From Fodinibacter sp038258215 (GTDB lineage: Bacteria; Actinomycetota; Actinomycetes; Actinomycetales; Dermatophilaceae): a stretch of 64,000 bases of DNA. The stretch spans positions 62,001-126,000 of the forward strand of contig JBBSQC010000004.1 in the NCBI GenBank assembly GCA_038258215.1, in the 5' to 3' direction. Positions 33,552 to 42,456 of the stretch are shown piece after piece. The translations under genes were made by a program, and so were the position numbers. The stretch's first letter is position 1. Every line of letters starts with the position of its first letter. The notes below the pieces were generated by a model. The model made no database searches, was not told the DNA's origin, and saw nothing but the letters and a program-made list of their open reading frames with translations.

Positions 33552-34013
33552 ATGCCGCACTCGACCTCCGCACCGCGCCTCGGCGACCTCGAGCGAGTGG
33601 TGATGAACCACCTGTGGGATGCCGCGGCGGGCGGCGGCGCGGCATACCCCGGCGCCACGGTCCGCGACGTCCTGGAGAAGGTCGAGAGTGAGCGCGACAT
33701 CGCCTACACCACCGTCATGACGGTGCTGGACCGGCTCGCGAAGAAGGACCTCGTGACCCGCGAGCGTGACGGTCGCGCCTGGCGCTACCTGCCGGCCGCC
33801 ACCCGCGAGGCGATGACGGCCAGCACGATGCGGCGCACGCTCGTCGACATGGGCGTCTCCGACCGGCGGGCGGCGCTGCTGCACTTCCTCGACGGCGCCA
33901 GCAGCGGGGAGATCGAGGATCTCAAGGCGGCGTTGGCCGAGGTCGAGGGCCGGGCAGCCCAGGCGTCGGCGTCGGACAAGGGTCGGGGTCGCGGCGATCG
34001 ACGTCGCCACTGA
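33552..34013 (+). CDS. BlaI/MecI-family transcriptional repressor
   Basis: A 153-residue repressor. The winged helix covers about residues 10-80 with LGDLERVVMNHLWD, TVRDVLEKV and YTTVMTVLDRLAKKDLVTRERDGRAWRY, the standard BlaI signature. The C-terminal dimer region contains LLHFLDGASSGEIEDL. GGAG lies upstream of ATG 33552. It is paired with an M56-type peptidase gene, whose relatives cleave BlaI on beta-lactam signals; in actinobacteria the target is often respiration or stress genes. Confidence 0.93.
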   Translation: MPHSTSAPRLGDLERVVMNHLWDAAAGGGAAYPGATVRDVLEKVESERDIAYTTVMTVLDRLAKKDLVTRERDGRAWRYLPAATREAMTASTMRRTLVDMGVSDRRAALLHFLDGASSGEIEDLKAALAEVEGRAAQASASDKGRGRGDRRRH

Positions 34014-34061
34014 CCCGGCATCCTGACTCACGCACGTGCGGTTCCTGCCACGATGGTCGGT

Positions 34062-34907
34062 GTGACCCCGCTCGCGCTGGTGGCCCTGGCGGTCGTGCTC
34101 GCCGGTGTGGCACCGCGCCTCATGGCGCGGCAACCGCGGTTCCGTCGGGCCCCGAGGGCAGCGCTCGTGGCCTGGCAGGCCGTGGCCGTCGGCGCGATCA
34201 TCGCGTCCCTGGCGGCGGCACCGGTGGCCTTCGCCCTGCTGGCGCGTGACACCAGCCCCGCGCGTCACCTCGTGCTGCTCGCCGTGGCGGTCGCGGCCAC
34301 CGGCGGGATGGCGGTGCGCCTGCTCTGGTCGGGGCACCGGGTCGGACGACGGTTGCGGTCGGTGCGCGCCGAGCACCGCGAGCTCGTCGACATCATCGCC
34401 CGGCCCGCCCGGGACCGGCTGCGGGTCCTCGCCCACCCGACACCGACCGCCTACTGCATCCCGGGGCGCCACTCGCGCGTGGTGCTCTCGCAAGGGGTGC
34501 TCGACGCCCTGCCGCCCGACCAGCTCGACGCCGTCATCGCCCACGAGGACGCCCACCTGCGGGCCCGGCACGACCTGCTCGTCGAGTTCTTCACGGTCGT
34601 GCACACCGCGGTGCCCGGGCTCCTGCGCTCGGAGGCCTCGCTCCGGGAGGTGCACCTTCTCGTGGAGGCACTTGCCGACCGGGTCGCGGTGCGCCGGGTC
34701 GGGGAGGTGTCGACCGCCCGGGCCCTGCTCACCCTGGCCGAGAGCCGCGCGCCCGAAGCCGCTGTCGCCTCCGGCACGACGGCGCCCACCCGGCTCCGTC
34801 TCCTGGCCGCCGGCCCGGCGCCGGTGGGGTTGTCCGTGCTGGTCTACACGTATGCCGCCCTGGCCTGCCTGACGCCGATGCTCGTCGCCGCCGCGGCCTG
34901 GAGGTGA
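34062..34907 (+). CDS. M56/M48-type membrane metallopeptidase (BlaR-like)
   Basis: A 281-residue membrane protease with four helices. The zinc motif HEDAH occurs at about residues 161-165 (VIAHEDAHLRARHD), with a downstream EALADRVAVRR that supplies the third ligand. There is no penicillin-binding sensor domain, so the signal differs from that of classical BlaR1. GTG 34062 lies 7 nt after CACGAT and was preferred; ATG 34053 is in frame. It probably cleaves the repressor encoded upstream. Confidence 0.88.
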   Translation: MTPLALVALAVVLAGVAPRLMARQPRFRRAPRAALVAWQAVAVGAIIASLAAAPVAFALLARDTSPARHLVLLAVAVAATGGMAVRLLWSGHRVGRRLRSVRAEHRELVDIIARPARDRLRVLAHPTPTAYCIPGRHSRVVLSQGVLDALPPDQLDAVIAHEDAHLRARHDLLVEFFTVVHTAVPGLLRSEASLREVHLLVEALADRVAVRRVGEVSTARALLTLAESRAPEAAVASGTTAPTRLRLLAAGPAPVGLSVLVYTYAALACLTPMLVAAAAWR

Positions 34908-34939
34908 CGTCGTGGTCCTGACATGAGGGAGGTGAGGTC

Positions 34940-35320
34940 GTGAGCTCCCCAGAGGTGGACCCCGTGCGCGAGCGCCTGGGCACCGCCCTGCGGCTTGCGA
35001 TGCGGGGTCGCGACCGGGTGGCGGTCTCCGCCCTCCGTTCGGCGATCGCGGCGATCGGCAACGCGGAGGCGGTGCCGGTCGAGGACGCGCCCGGGGCGGG
35101 AGCCATCGAGACGGCGCTGACCGGCGTGGGCGCGGCCGACGCCCCGAGGCGAGTCCTCAGTGAGGCGGACGTCATCGCCATCGTCAGGGAGGAGATCAGC
35201 GAGAGGGACGAGGCTGCGGCCGAGCTGGACGGCCTCGGGCGAGAAGATGCCTCGGAGCCCCTGCGCGCCGGGGCGGACCTGCTCCGCGAGGTGCTGGGTG
35301 AGGCCGTCGGCCCTCCTTGA
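34940..35320 (+). CDS. GatB/YqeY domain protein
   Basis: A 126-residue protein of the YqeY family, related to the C-terminal domain of GatB. RERLGTALRLAMRGRDRVAVSALRSAIAAIGNAEA is the first helical hairpin and ISERDEAAAELDGLGREDASEPLRAGADLL the end. The family may bind tRNA and influence amidotransfer, but the role of the free form is not known. GGGAGGTGAGG precedes GTG 34940. Confidence 0.85.
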   Translation: MSSPEVDPVRERLGTALRLAMRGRDRVAVSALRSAIAAIGNAEAVPVEDAPGAGAIETALTGVGAADAPRRVLSEADVIAIVREEISERDEAAAELDGLGREDASEPLRAGADLLREVLGEAVGPP

Positions 35321-35359
35321 CCGCGCCCGGTCGTCGCTGCCGGCCGTGCGCCCGCCGAC

Positions 35360-35872
35360 CTACTCGCTCGGGGGTGATGCCCAGCTGGGCGGGGGCGGGG
35401 GCGGCGTCGACCCGGGAGGGGCCGTGTGCGGCTCGGCGGGTGGGGCTGGCGGGCGCAGGAGGGGCTCTCCGGTGGCACCGACGGGGCCACCGGCATCCGG
35501 AGGAGGTGTCGGAGGACCGGCGGATCCCGGCGGTGGAGGCGGCGAGCCGGCGGCGGCAGCGGCACCCGGGGGCGGGGGTGGCCCCGCGGGGGGCGGTGGC
35601 GGTGGCGGGGTGACCGTGAGCCGGCCCAGCTGTCCGGCGCCCTCGAGCTGCCGGAGGGCGGCCATCACCCGCTCCCGGTCGGAGTCGGCCACCGGGCGAC
35701 CGGTCGCGTCGAGCCAGGCGATCACCCCGAAGTCCCGCAGGGCTCGGTCGCCTCCGCCGCCACCCCCGCCCGTGCCGCCAGCCGGGGGGTTGAGTCCCGC
35801 GTTGCTCATCGCCACGTCGGCCTTCGCCGCGAGGTCGTTGGCCGCGGCCTTGGCGCGCTCCAGAAAGCTCAT
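35360..35872 (-). CDS. Proline-rich low-complexity protein
   Basis: A 170-residue protein. Residues 1-90 contain a helical start (MSFLERAKAAANDLAAKADVAM), a glycine run, and a short globular stretch (IAWLDATGRPVADSDRERVMAALRQLEGAGQL). The rest is almost only Pro, Gly, Ala and Ser. ATG 35872 has GGAG six bases upstream. The globular stretch resembles short oligomerisation domains, but I cannot name it. It is divergent from the AIM24 gene. Confidence 0.65.
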   Translation of the reverse strand: MSFLERAKAAANDLAAKADVAMSNAGLNPPAGGTGGGGGGGDRALRDFGVIAWLDATGRPVADSDRERVMAALRQLEGAGQLGRLTVTPPPPPPPAGPPPPPGAAAAAGSPPPPPGSAGPPTPPPDAGGPVGATGEPLLRPPAPPAEPHTAPPGSTPPPPPPSWASPPSE

Positions 35873-36001
35873 CTCTGACTCCATCTGATCGTGACCGGTC
35901 GTCTCGAAATCCTAGATCCCGAGGGGGCAGGGCGCCTAGCCTGTCGACCTGGTGGCGTCGGGCCCGCGAGGGGCCCACCCGTGAACCGTTCAGGAGGGGC
36001 C

Positions 36002-36730
36002 GTGACGATCCACGGATCGCTGTTCCAGGAGTTTCGCGAGAAGGAGACCCAGGACCCTTTCGCGCTGCAGAACAAGAAGCTGCTCCGCGTCGACATGCGC
36101 TACGGCGAGGTGTGGGCCAAGACCGGCTCGATGGTGGCCTACCAAGGTGACGTCCGCTTCGCCAACAAGGGCTCCGGCGGGCTGGGCAGGGTGCTGAAGT
36201 CGGCCGCCACCGGTGAGGGCGTGAAGATGATGCAGTGCTCCGGCAACGGAGAGCTCTTCGTCGCCGACAACGCCTCCGAGATCCAGGTGATGTACCTCGA
36301 GAACGACTCACTGTCGGTCAACGGCCGCAACGTGCTCGCCTTCTCCAACTCCATCGAGTGGGACATCCACCGCATCTCGACGAGCGGGGCGGCGATGACG
36401 GGCGGTCGGTACAACGTCTCGCTCCGGGGCACCGGCTACGTCGCGGTGACGACCAAGGGGGACCCCATCGCCCTCGACGTCGCGTCGGCACCCACCTTCG
36501 CGGACGCCGACGCCGTCGTGCTGTGGACGGCGGGGGTCTCGATGAAGATTCGGGTCGACACCGGCGGTCTCGGGTCGATGATCCGAGGGGGCAGCGGCGA
36601 GCTGCTGCAGATGGCCTTCGGCGGCCAGGGCTACGTGCTGGTGCAGCCGAGCGAGTCGGTGCAGGACGGTGGGCACCAGAGCTCGGGGTCCCAGAGTCCG
36701 GGCGGGATGCTCGGCCAGTTCCTCCAGTAG
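36002..36730 (+). CDS. AIM24 family protein
   Basis: A 242-residue beta-rich protein of the AIM24/TIGR00266-like family: VDMRYGEVWAKTGSMVAYQGDVRFANKGSGGLGR at residues 30-63, the Gly-rich repeats typical of the fold, and GTGYVAVTTKGDP. AGGAGG precedes GTG 36002. The family is widespread and its biochemical role is unknown; the mitochondrial relative stabilises respiratory complexes. Confidence 0.85.
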   Translation: MTIHGSLFQEFREKETQDPFALQNKKLLRVDMRYGEVWAKTGSMVAYQGDVRFANKGSGGLGRVLKSAATGEGVKMMQCSGNGELFVADNASEIQVMYLENDSLSVNGRNVLAFSNSIEWDIHRISTSGAAMTGGRYNVSLRGTGYVAVTTKGDPIALDVASAPTFADADAVVLWTAGVSMKIRVDTGGLGSMIRGGSGELLQMAFGGQGYVLVQPSESVQDGGHQSSGSQSPGGMLGQFLQ

Positions 36731-36812
36731 GAGCTCCGCTGGGCCGACGGCGGGCGTCCGCGACGCGGTCCCGCGCGGCGGCGTCTACCCGGCATACGAC
36801 ACAATCGAGCCC

Positions 36813-37826
36813 ATGACGGCACAGGTGACAGGGACCGGCATCCTCGACGTCGCACGCGAGCAGGTGCTCGAGCGCGGGGTGGCACTGACCCAGGAGCAGG
36901 TGCTCGAGGTGCTGCGCACCGACGACGCACAGCTTCAGGACCTCCTTGCGCTCGCGCACGAGGTGCGGATGACCTTCCAGGGCCCGGCGATCGAGGTCGA
37001 GGGCATCGTGTCGCTCAAGACCGGTGGTTGCCCCGAGGACTGCCACTTCTGCTCCCAGAGTGGGCAGTTCACCAGCCCGGTGCGCTCGGTGTGGCTCAAC
37101 ATCCCCGAGCTGGTGCGCGCCGCGAAGCAGACGGCGGCCACCGGGGCGAGTGAGTTCTGCATCGTCGCCGCGGTGCGCGGCCCGGACGACAAGCTCATGG
37201 CGCAGATGCGCGAGGGCGTCGCCGCCATCCGTGCCGCCGTCGACATCCAGGTCGCCGCGTCCCTCGGGATGCTCACCCAGGCGCAGGTCGACGACCTCGT
37301 CGACATGGGGGTGCACCGCTACAACCACAACCTGGAGTCGGGCAGCTCCTACTTCCCGAAGGTCGTCACGACGCACTCCTTCGAGGAGCGCTGGGCGACC
37401 TGCCTCATGGTCAAGGAGTCCGGCATGGAGCTGTGCTGCGGCGGTCTGGTCGGCATGGGCGAGAGCCTCGAGCAGCGCGCCGAGCTCGCCGCGCAGCTCG
37501 GCGAGCTGGAGCCGCACGAGGTGCCGCTGAACTTCCTCAACCCGCGCCCGGGCACGCCCTTCGGTGACCTCGAGCCGATGGGCACCAACGACGCGCTGCG
37601 CACCATCGCGGCCTTCCGACTCGCCCTTCCGCGCACGATCCTGCGCTACGCCGGTGGCCGGGAGCTGACCCTGGGTGACCTCGGCACCCGCGACGGCCTG
37701 CTCGGAGGCATCAACGCGGTCATCGTCGGCAACTACCTCACCACCCTGGGCCGCGACCCGGGCGAGGACCTCGCGCTGCTCGAGGAGCTCGAGATGCCGA
37801 TCAAGGCCCTCGGCGAGACGTTCTGA
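36813..37826 (+). CDS. bioB: Biotin synthase
   Basis: A 337-residue radical-SAM enzyme that inserts sulfur into dethiobiotin. The SAM cluster cysteines are C73, C77 and C80 (GGCPEDCHFCSQS). YNHNLESGSSYFP and GGLVGMGES are BioB-specific, and the arginine RTILRYAGGRE binds the auxiliary cluster. ATG 36813 has no Shine-Dalgarno sequence; CACAAT lies 7 nt upstream. The next gene is bsaP, required for BioB in actinobacteria. Confidence 0.95.
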   Translation: MTAQVTGTGILDVAREQVLERGVALTQEQVLEVLRTDDAQLQDLLALAHEVRMTFQGPAIEVEGIVSLKTGGCPEDCHFCSQSGQFTSPVRSVWLNIPELVRAAKQTAATGASEFCIVAAVRGPDDKLMAQMREGVAAIRAAVDIQVAASLGMLTQAQVDDLVDMGVHRYNHNLESGSSYFPKVVTTHSFEERWATCLMVKESGMELCCGGLVGMGESLEQRAELAAQLGELEPHEVPLNFLNPRPGTPFGDLEPMGTNDALRTIAAFRLALPRTILRYAGGRELTLGDLGTRDGLLGGINAVIVGNYLTTLGRDPGEDLALLEELEMPIKALGETF

Positions 37827-37843
37827 GCCACGATGGCGGCTCC

Positions 37844-38104
37844 GTGACGGACGAGGGGTATGCCGTGGAGCCGGTCGCGCGGGTCGGAGCGGCCGGGCAG
37901 TGGTGCGGCCAGTGCGGTGAGGGGCTGGGCTCGGAGGAGTCCGACCCCGCGATCGACCACACGGGGTGTGCGCGTCGTGCAGCCCTGGAGCCGCCGCGGT
38001 GGTGCGTGCACTGCCGCCGCCGGATGGTCGTGCAGGTGACGCCCGGCGCGTGGGCCGCGACGTGCAGCCGGCACGGCAGCGTGGAGCAGTCCACCTGGCG
38101 CTGA
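37844..38104 (+). CDS. bsaP: Biotin synthase auxiliary protein
   Basis: An 86-residue cysteine-rich protein 17 bases after bioB. Six cysteines are arranged as C21-x2-C24, C42, C54-x2-C57 and C74, plus several histidines, consistent with a small metal or Fe-S protein. This size, composition and place match BsaP, the actinobacterial protein that helps rebuild the auxiliary cluster of BioB. GTG 37844 was taken as the start. Confidence 0.82.
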   Translation: MTDEGYAVEPVARVGAAGQWCGQCGEGLGSEESDPAIDHTGCARRAALEPPRWCVHCRRRMVVQVTPGAWAATCSRHGSVEQSTWR

Positions 38105-38113
38105 GCCCACGAC

Positions 38114-38129
38114 TCGGGAATGTTTCCGA
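38114..38129 (+). promoter_or_regulatory. Palindrome upstream of the flavin reductase gene
   Basis: TCGGGAA-TG-TTTCCGA is a 7+7 palindrome, 24 bases before ATG 38153, followed directly by GATAGTT as a possible -10. It could be an operator for a repressor of the reductase gene. Confidence 0.4.
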
Positions 38130-38152
38130 GATAGTTGCCTGTTCAACCACTC

Positions 38153-38713
38153 ATGACCTTCAACGTCCTCGTCCTGGTCGGCAGCCTGCGCGCCGGCTCC
38201 ACCAACCGCATGCTCGCCGACGCCGCCATCGCGCACCTCCCCCAGGGCGTCACCGGCACCGTGTTCGAGCGCCTCGCCGACCTCCCGCACTACTCCGAGG
38301 ACCTCGACCACGACGACGCCCTCCACGAGGTGGCCCGTGACCTCCGCGAGGCGGTCGCGGACAGCGACGCCGTGCTGCTCGTCACCCCCGAGTACAACGG
38401 CTCGCTGCCGAGCGCGGTCAAGAACGCCGTCGACTGGGTGTCGCGCCCCCGCGGCACCGCGGCCATCGCCGGGAAGCCCGCGGCCGTCATCGCCGCGAGC
38501 GGTTCCCCCAAGGGTGCCCAGTGGGCCCGTGAGGACGGCGTCAAGGTGCTCACGGTCGCCGGGGCCGACGTCATCGAGGACACCGTCGGGGTCGGCTCCT
38601 CGTTCCAGGCCTTCGTCGACGGCCGCCTCGCCGACGACGAGCTCGACGTGGCGCTGCGCGACCTCGTCGGCCGCCTGGCCCGCGAGGTCGAGTCCGCCCG
38701 CGCCGCTGCCTGA
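38153..38713 (+). CDS. NAD(P)H-dependent FMN reductase
   Basis: A 186-residue flavodoxin-like reductase. LVLVGSLRAGSTNRML is the phosphate loop for FMN and VTPEYNGSLPSAVKNAVDWVSRP the isoalloxazine loop, both diagnostic of the NADPH-dependent FMN reductase family. It may supply reduced flavin or reduce quinones or metals. It lies between bsaP and bioA on the same strand, but behind its own palindrome. Confidence 0.9.
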   Translation: MTFNVLVLVGSLRAGSTNRMLADAAIAHLPQGVTGTVFERLADLPHYSEDLDHDDALHEVARDLREAVADSDAVLLVTPEYNGSLPSAVKNAVDWVSRPRGTAAIAGKPAAVIAASGSPKGAQWAREDGVKVLTVAGADVIEDTVGVGSSFQAFVDGRLADDELDVALRDLVGRLAREVESARAAA

Positions 38714-38732
38714 CCCCTCCCCTCCCCCTGCC

Positions 38733-38776
38733 TCGAGTGCGGAAGTGGTTGCCCTGGCGACCACTTCCGCACTCGA
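38733..38776. repeat. Hairpin repeat, family 2, copy A (before bioA)
   Basis: TCGAGTGCGGAAGTGGT and its exact complement flank TGCCCTGGCG, which can pair further, giving a stem of 17 bp or more. A nearly identical copy lies at 46831-46878. There is no T tract, and both copies lie between genes of the same direction. Confidence 0.9.
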
Positions 38777-38802
38777 CGCGAGGGGCGAGACACAATGGCG
38801 CG

Positions 38803-40170
38803 ATGAGTGACTCGCCGCTCCCCGGTGCCGCCCTCGAGGCGCTGCTCGCCTTCGACCGCGAGCACGTGTGGCACCCCTACTCCTCCGCGCTCGCGCCCCA
38901 AGATCCCTACCTCGTCGAGTCGGCCCACGGCATCCGACTTCGGTTGCGGGACAGGGCTGGTGAGCATCTCGAGGTCATCGACGCGATGAGCTCGTGGTGG
39001 TGTGCAATCCACGGGTATGCCGTGCCCGAGCTCGACGCCGCCGCCACCGCTCAGCTGGGCGCGATGTCGCACGTCATGTTCGGCGGGTTGACCCACGAGC
39101 CCGCCATCGGGTTGGCGCAGCGGCTCGTCGACATGGCGCCGGCCGGTCTCGAGCACGTCTTCCTCGCCGACTCGGGGTCGGTCTCGGTCGAGGTCGCCAT
39201 GAAGATGGCGCTGCAGTGGCACCTCGCGGCGGGCCGGGCCAGGACCCGCTTCTTCACGGTGCGCGGCGGCTACCACGGGGACACCTTCTCGCCGATGTCG
39301 GTGACCGACCCGGTCGGGGGCATGCACGCGCTCTTCCGCGGCGTGCTGCCCGAGCACGTCTTCGCGCCGCGGCCTCCCAGCGGTCTGGATCGTGCACCCG
39401 ACGACGCCGACCTGGTGCGCTGGGAAGCCGAGACCCGAGCCCTGTATGCCGCCCACGCCGACTCGGTCGCCGCCGTCATCGTCGAGCCCGTGCTCCAGGG
39501 GGCTGGGGGGATGCACATCTACGCCCCGCACGTGCTCGAGGTGCTGCATGACCTGGCGCGCGAGCACGGCTCACTGGTCATCCACGACGAGATCGCGACC
39601 GGGTTCCACCGGACGGGCCCGCTGTGGGCCGGTGACCGCGTCGGCACACCACGTGAACCATCCGGGCGGTTGGTTCCGAGGTCGACCCCGGACATCCTGT
39701 GTGTCGGCAAGGCCCTCACCGGTGGCTACCTCTCCCTCGCCGCCGTGCTCTGCACCCGCGAGGTCGCCGAGGGGGTGAGTGCCGGCGAGGCCGGGGGGCT
39801 GATGCACGGCCCGACCTTCATGGGCAACCCCCTGGCCTGCGCGATCGCGTCGGCGAACCTCGACCTCCTGGCCGCTCGCGACACACCGCTGGAGGTGGAG
39901 CGCATCGAGCGCGGGCTCCGCGCCGGGCTCGAGGAGGCCGCGGCATCCGACTGCGTCTCGGACGTGCGGGTGCTGGGAGCGGTCGGTGTCATCCAGCTGC
40001 GGGAGCCGGTGCGGGTCGCCGAGGTCACCGCTGCGGCCCTCGAGCGCGGCGTGTGGGTGCGCCCGTTCCGGGATCTCGTCTACACGATGCCGCCCTACGT
40101 CACCTCGGACGAGGACCTCGCCACCATCACGAGCGCCCTGGTGGGCGCCGTGGAATCGGTGCACGGCTGA
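38803..40170 (+). CDS. bioA: Adenosylmethionine-8-amino-7-oxononanoate aminotransferase
   Basis: A 455-residue PLP enzyme that converts KAPA to DAPA in biotin synthesis. HVWHPYSSA near the N-terminus, DAMSSWWCAIHGY, IHDEIATGF with the PLP aspartate and K303 in CVGKALTGGY are diagnostic. About 13 extra residues (GTPREPSGRLVPRST region) interrupt the segment between GPLWAGD and PDILC; they are encoded by a hairpin at 39655. CACAAT lies 6 nt before ATG 38803 (leaderless type). Confidence 0.94.
   Translation: MSDSPLPGAALEALLAFDREHVWHPYSSALAPQDPYLVESAHGIRLRLRDRAGEHLEVIDAMSSWWCAIHGYAVPELDAAATAQLGAMSHVMFGGLTHEPAIGLAQRLVDMAPAGLEHVFLADSGSVSVEVAMKMALQWHLAAGRARTRFFTVRGGYHGDTFSPMSVTDPVGGMHALFRGVLPEHVFAPRPPSGLDRAPDDADLVRWEAETRALYAAHADSVAAVIVEPVLQGAGGMHIYAPHVLEVLHDLAREHGSLVIHDEIATGFHRTGPLWAGDRVGTPREPSGRLVPRSTPDILCVGKALTGGYLSLAAVLCTREVAEGVSAGEAGGLMHGPTFMGNPLACAIASANLDLLAARDTPLEVERIERGLRAGLEEAAASDCVSDVRVLGAVGVIQLREPVRVAEVTAAALERGVWVRPFRDLVYTMPPYVTSDEDLATITSALVGAVESVHG
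39655..39676. repeat. Hairpin encoding an insertion in BioA
   Basis: GAACCATCCG-GG-CGGTTGGTTC is a 10+10 inverted repeat with one mismatch. It falls exactly where BioA has residues not found in most family members, as for the repeat copies in the E2 and CopA linkers, though its core differs. Confidence 0.7.
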
Positions 40171-40285
40171 CCGCGGCGAAGCACCCGGCAGGACGGCGGT
40201 GCACCTTCCTCTTGCGCGGCCCAGCTCGCACCCGGTAGAACTTGCTCACCACATCGGGGTGTCAGCAGCGGGGAACGGGGATTCG

Positions 40286-42430
40286 ATGCGACGACGCGCG
40301 TCCACACGGCTCAGGGTCATGACGGTGCTCGCGGCCCTCGGCGGTCTCGCCGTCGCCACCGTGGGTTCACCCGCGGCAGTGGGGGCACAGCCCTCCACCG
40401 TCGCGGTGAGCGCTGACGCCAGGGCGGCCGGTCCCCCCTCAGCGGCGGCACTCGTAGCGCCCACCCGGGTGCGGCTCATCACCGGCGACCTGGTGGTCCT
40501 CCCGAGTGCCAGCCACCCGACCACCACGGTGGTGCCCGCACCAGGGAGCACGTCCTCCTTCGCGATCGCGCGCAGCGGCGCCCACGTCTACGTCGTCCCT
40601 TCGGCCGCCCGCACCGCGCTCGACCGCCTCGACCTCTCGCTCTTCGATGCCGGGGAGCTGGCCACACGCACCAGGCCCACCCGCGTCTCCATCACCTATG
40701 CGACAACAGCGTCACCGAGGGCCGTCCCCGGCGTCGAGGTCACCTCGCGCTCGGGACGCGCCGGCACCGGTCTGGTGACGGCCGCGTCCTCGGCCGCCCT
40801 CGCCAAGGCCCTTCAGACCCGTTCGGCCGCAGAACTCTTCGCGGGCGTCTCGTCGGTCACCGCGGCATCCCCGACGGTGCGCCCGACCTTCGCCATGCAC
40901 ACCGTGAAGCTCAAGGTCATCGGCAAGGACGGCCGCCCGGGTGACGGCTTCGTCATCGTCGCCAACGTGGACGACATGCGGCGCGCGGTGACCGCCTCCG
41001 ACACGTGGCACGGGGCGGGACGCGTCAGCATTCCCACCGGGAACTACCAGGTGGCGGGCTTCGTCTTCGACGACGACGGGGTGAGCCTGCCCATCCTTCC
41101 TGAGGTGGTGGTCAACGGCCCACGCACCGTGACCCTCGACGCCCGCACAGCCACGACCACCCCGGTCGTGCGCATCCCGCAGCCCACCGGCGAGATGTTC
41201 ACCTCCGTGGACGTCACCCGGGTCGACGCCAAGGGCAACGGGTCGGTCGGCGTCGGGATCTTCTCGTTCGGTGGGGAACCCTCAAGCCTGAGCCCGGTTG
41301 ATGCCGTCCGCCACGGCACCATCTCCTCCTCGCTGACCAGCATCGCCAGTGAGGACTCCCCCAACCCCGCCTACACCTACGCGCTCGCCTACGAATATCC
41401 CGGTCTGGTACCTCGCGTCATGCGGGCCGCCCCCCGCGCGAGCGACCTCGAGCGGGTCTCGATGCGCTACCACGGCAGCACCAGGGTCAGTGGCCAGAAG
41501 GGCATGGTCGAGACCTCGGTCCTCCTCGACAGCGGGGGAATCGGCGTGGGCTTCCTGCGCAGCGTCCCCACCCGCATGACCGTCTGGGCCGGCGGCTCGG
41601 CGGGCGCGATCCTCCAGAACGCCTACACGGCCACCTACGACTGGGAGACCGACACCGGGAGTGAGTACCTCACGAGTTCCGGTGAGCAGGTCACGCCCGG
41701 CTCCAGCCGATCGGAAGAGTGGAACCAACGCCCCTCGCGGCCCTCGTTCGTCACTCCGACAGCGTCCGACCCGTGGTGGTGCAGCGCGTGTGTACAGGAC
41801 GGCACGCTCGCGCTCGCCATCCCCTCGTTCTCCGACAACGACCCCCGCCACTACGGCCTGGTAGACGACCCGACGCGGGTGGCTTGGTCGCTCTCCTCGG
41901 CCGGCCGGTCGATCGGCTCCGGGGACGGCCCGCTCTTCGACGTGTTCGACCTCCCGCGGGGCACGGCTCCTGTCGTCATCGACCACCGCGAGCACATGCG
42001 TCGGGCAGGCTTCGCCGACTCCACGACCAGCACGACGTGGACGATGCCGCGCACGGCCCTGGGCGCATCCCTCACGGGGTGGTCCTGCTACGACGGCGTC
42101 GGTCCGTGCCGGGCCGCCGGCCTCCTCGAACCCCGGTACGACCTTCCCATCAGCGATGCCGGCACCATGAAGGCCGGCACGGCATCCGGTCGGCTGTTCC
42201 TGACGCCCTACCTCTCCGCGAGCACGGTCACCAGCCTCGCGGTCGACGTGCGCTACGGCTCCGGGCCCTGGCTGTCGGTGAGCACCGCGCCTACCGGCCC
42301 GAACGTGTGGAAGCTGCGGATGCCGGTGTCCACCCGTGGCGGCAGCGCCACCCTCCGTCTGCGGGCGAGCGACTCCGCCGGCAGCGCCGTGACCCAGACC
42401 ATCGACGGCGCCTGGAGCGTCGCGCCGTGA
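40286..42430 (+). CDS. Large secreted protein, related to protease propeptide regions
   Basis: A 714-residue exported protein with a signal peptide (RRRASTRLR then a hydrophobic stretch, cleavage near VGAQP). The segment VRLITGDLVVLPS resembles the start of the mature region of secreted actinobacterial subtilases, but no Asp/His/Ser catalytic motifs follow. The rest is beta-rich with a few Cys (WWCSACVQ, WSCYDGVGPCRAAG). GGGGA precedes ATG 40286. A sedolisin gene follows after 26 bases, so it may be a chaperone, inhibitor or substrate of it. Confidence 0.7.
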   Translation: MRRRASTRLRVMTVLAALGGLAVATVGSPAAVGAQPSTVAVSADARAAGPPSAAALVAPTRVRLITGDLVVLPSASHPTTTVVPAPGSTSSFAIARSGAHVYVVPSAARTALDRLDLSLFDAGELATRTRPTRVSITYATTASPRAVPGVEVTSRSGRAGTGLVTAASSAALAKALQTRSAAELFAGVSSVTAASPTVRPTFAMHTVKLKVIGKDGRPGDGFVIVANVDDMRRAVTASDTWHGAGRVSIPTGNYQVAGFVFDDDGVSLPILPEVVVNGPRTVTLDARTATTTPVVRIPQPTGEMFTSVDVTRVDAKGNGSVGVGIFSFGGEPSSLSPVDAVRHGTISSSLTSIASEDSPNPAYTYALAYEYPGLVPRVMRAAPRASDLERVSMRYHGSTRVSGQKGMVETSVLLDSGGIGVGFLRSVPTRMTVWAGGSAGAILQNAYTATYDWETDTGSEYLTSSGEQVTPGSSRSEEWNQRPSRPSFVTPTASDPWWCSACVQDGTLALAIPSFSDNDPRHYGLVDDPTRVAWSLSSAGRSIGSGDGPLFDVFDLPRGTAPVVIDHREHMRRAGFADSTTSTTWTMPRTALGASLTGWSCYDGVGPCRAAGLLEPRYDLPISDAGTMKAGTASGRLFLTPYLSASTVTSLAVDVRYGSGPWLSVSTAPTGPNVWKLRMPVSTRGGSATLRLRASDSAGSAVTQTIDGAWSVAP

Positions 42431-42456
42431 GCCCGAACACCGAGGAGACCGATGTG

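Noticed and set aside
35360..35872. Collagen-like or cell-wall protein
   Set aside because: There is no Gly-X-Y periodicity and no signal peptide; only a Pro-rich tail is visible.
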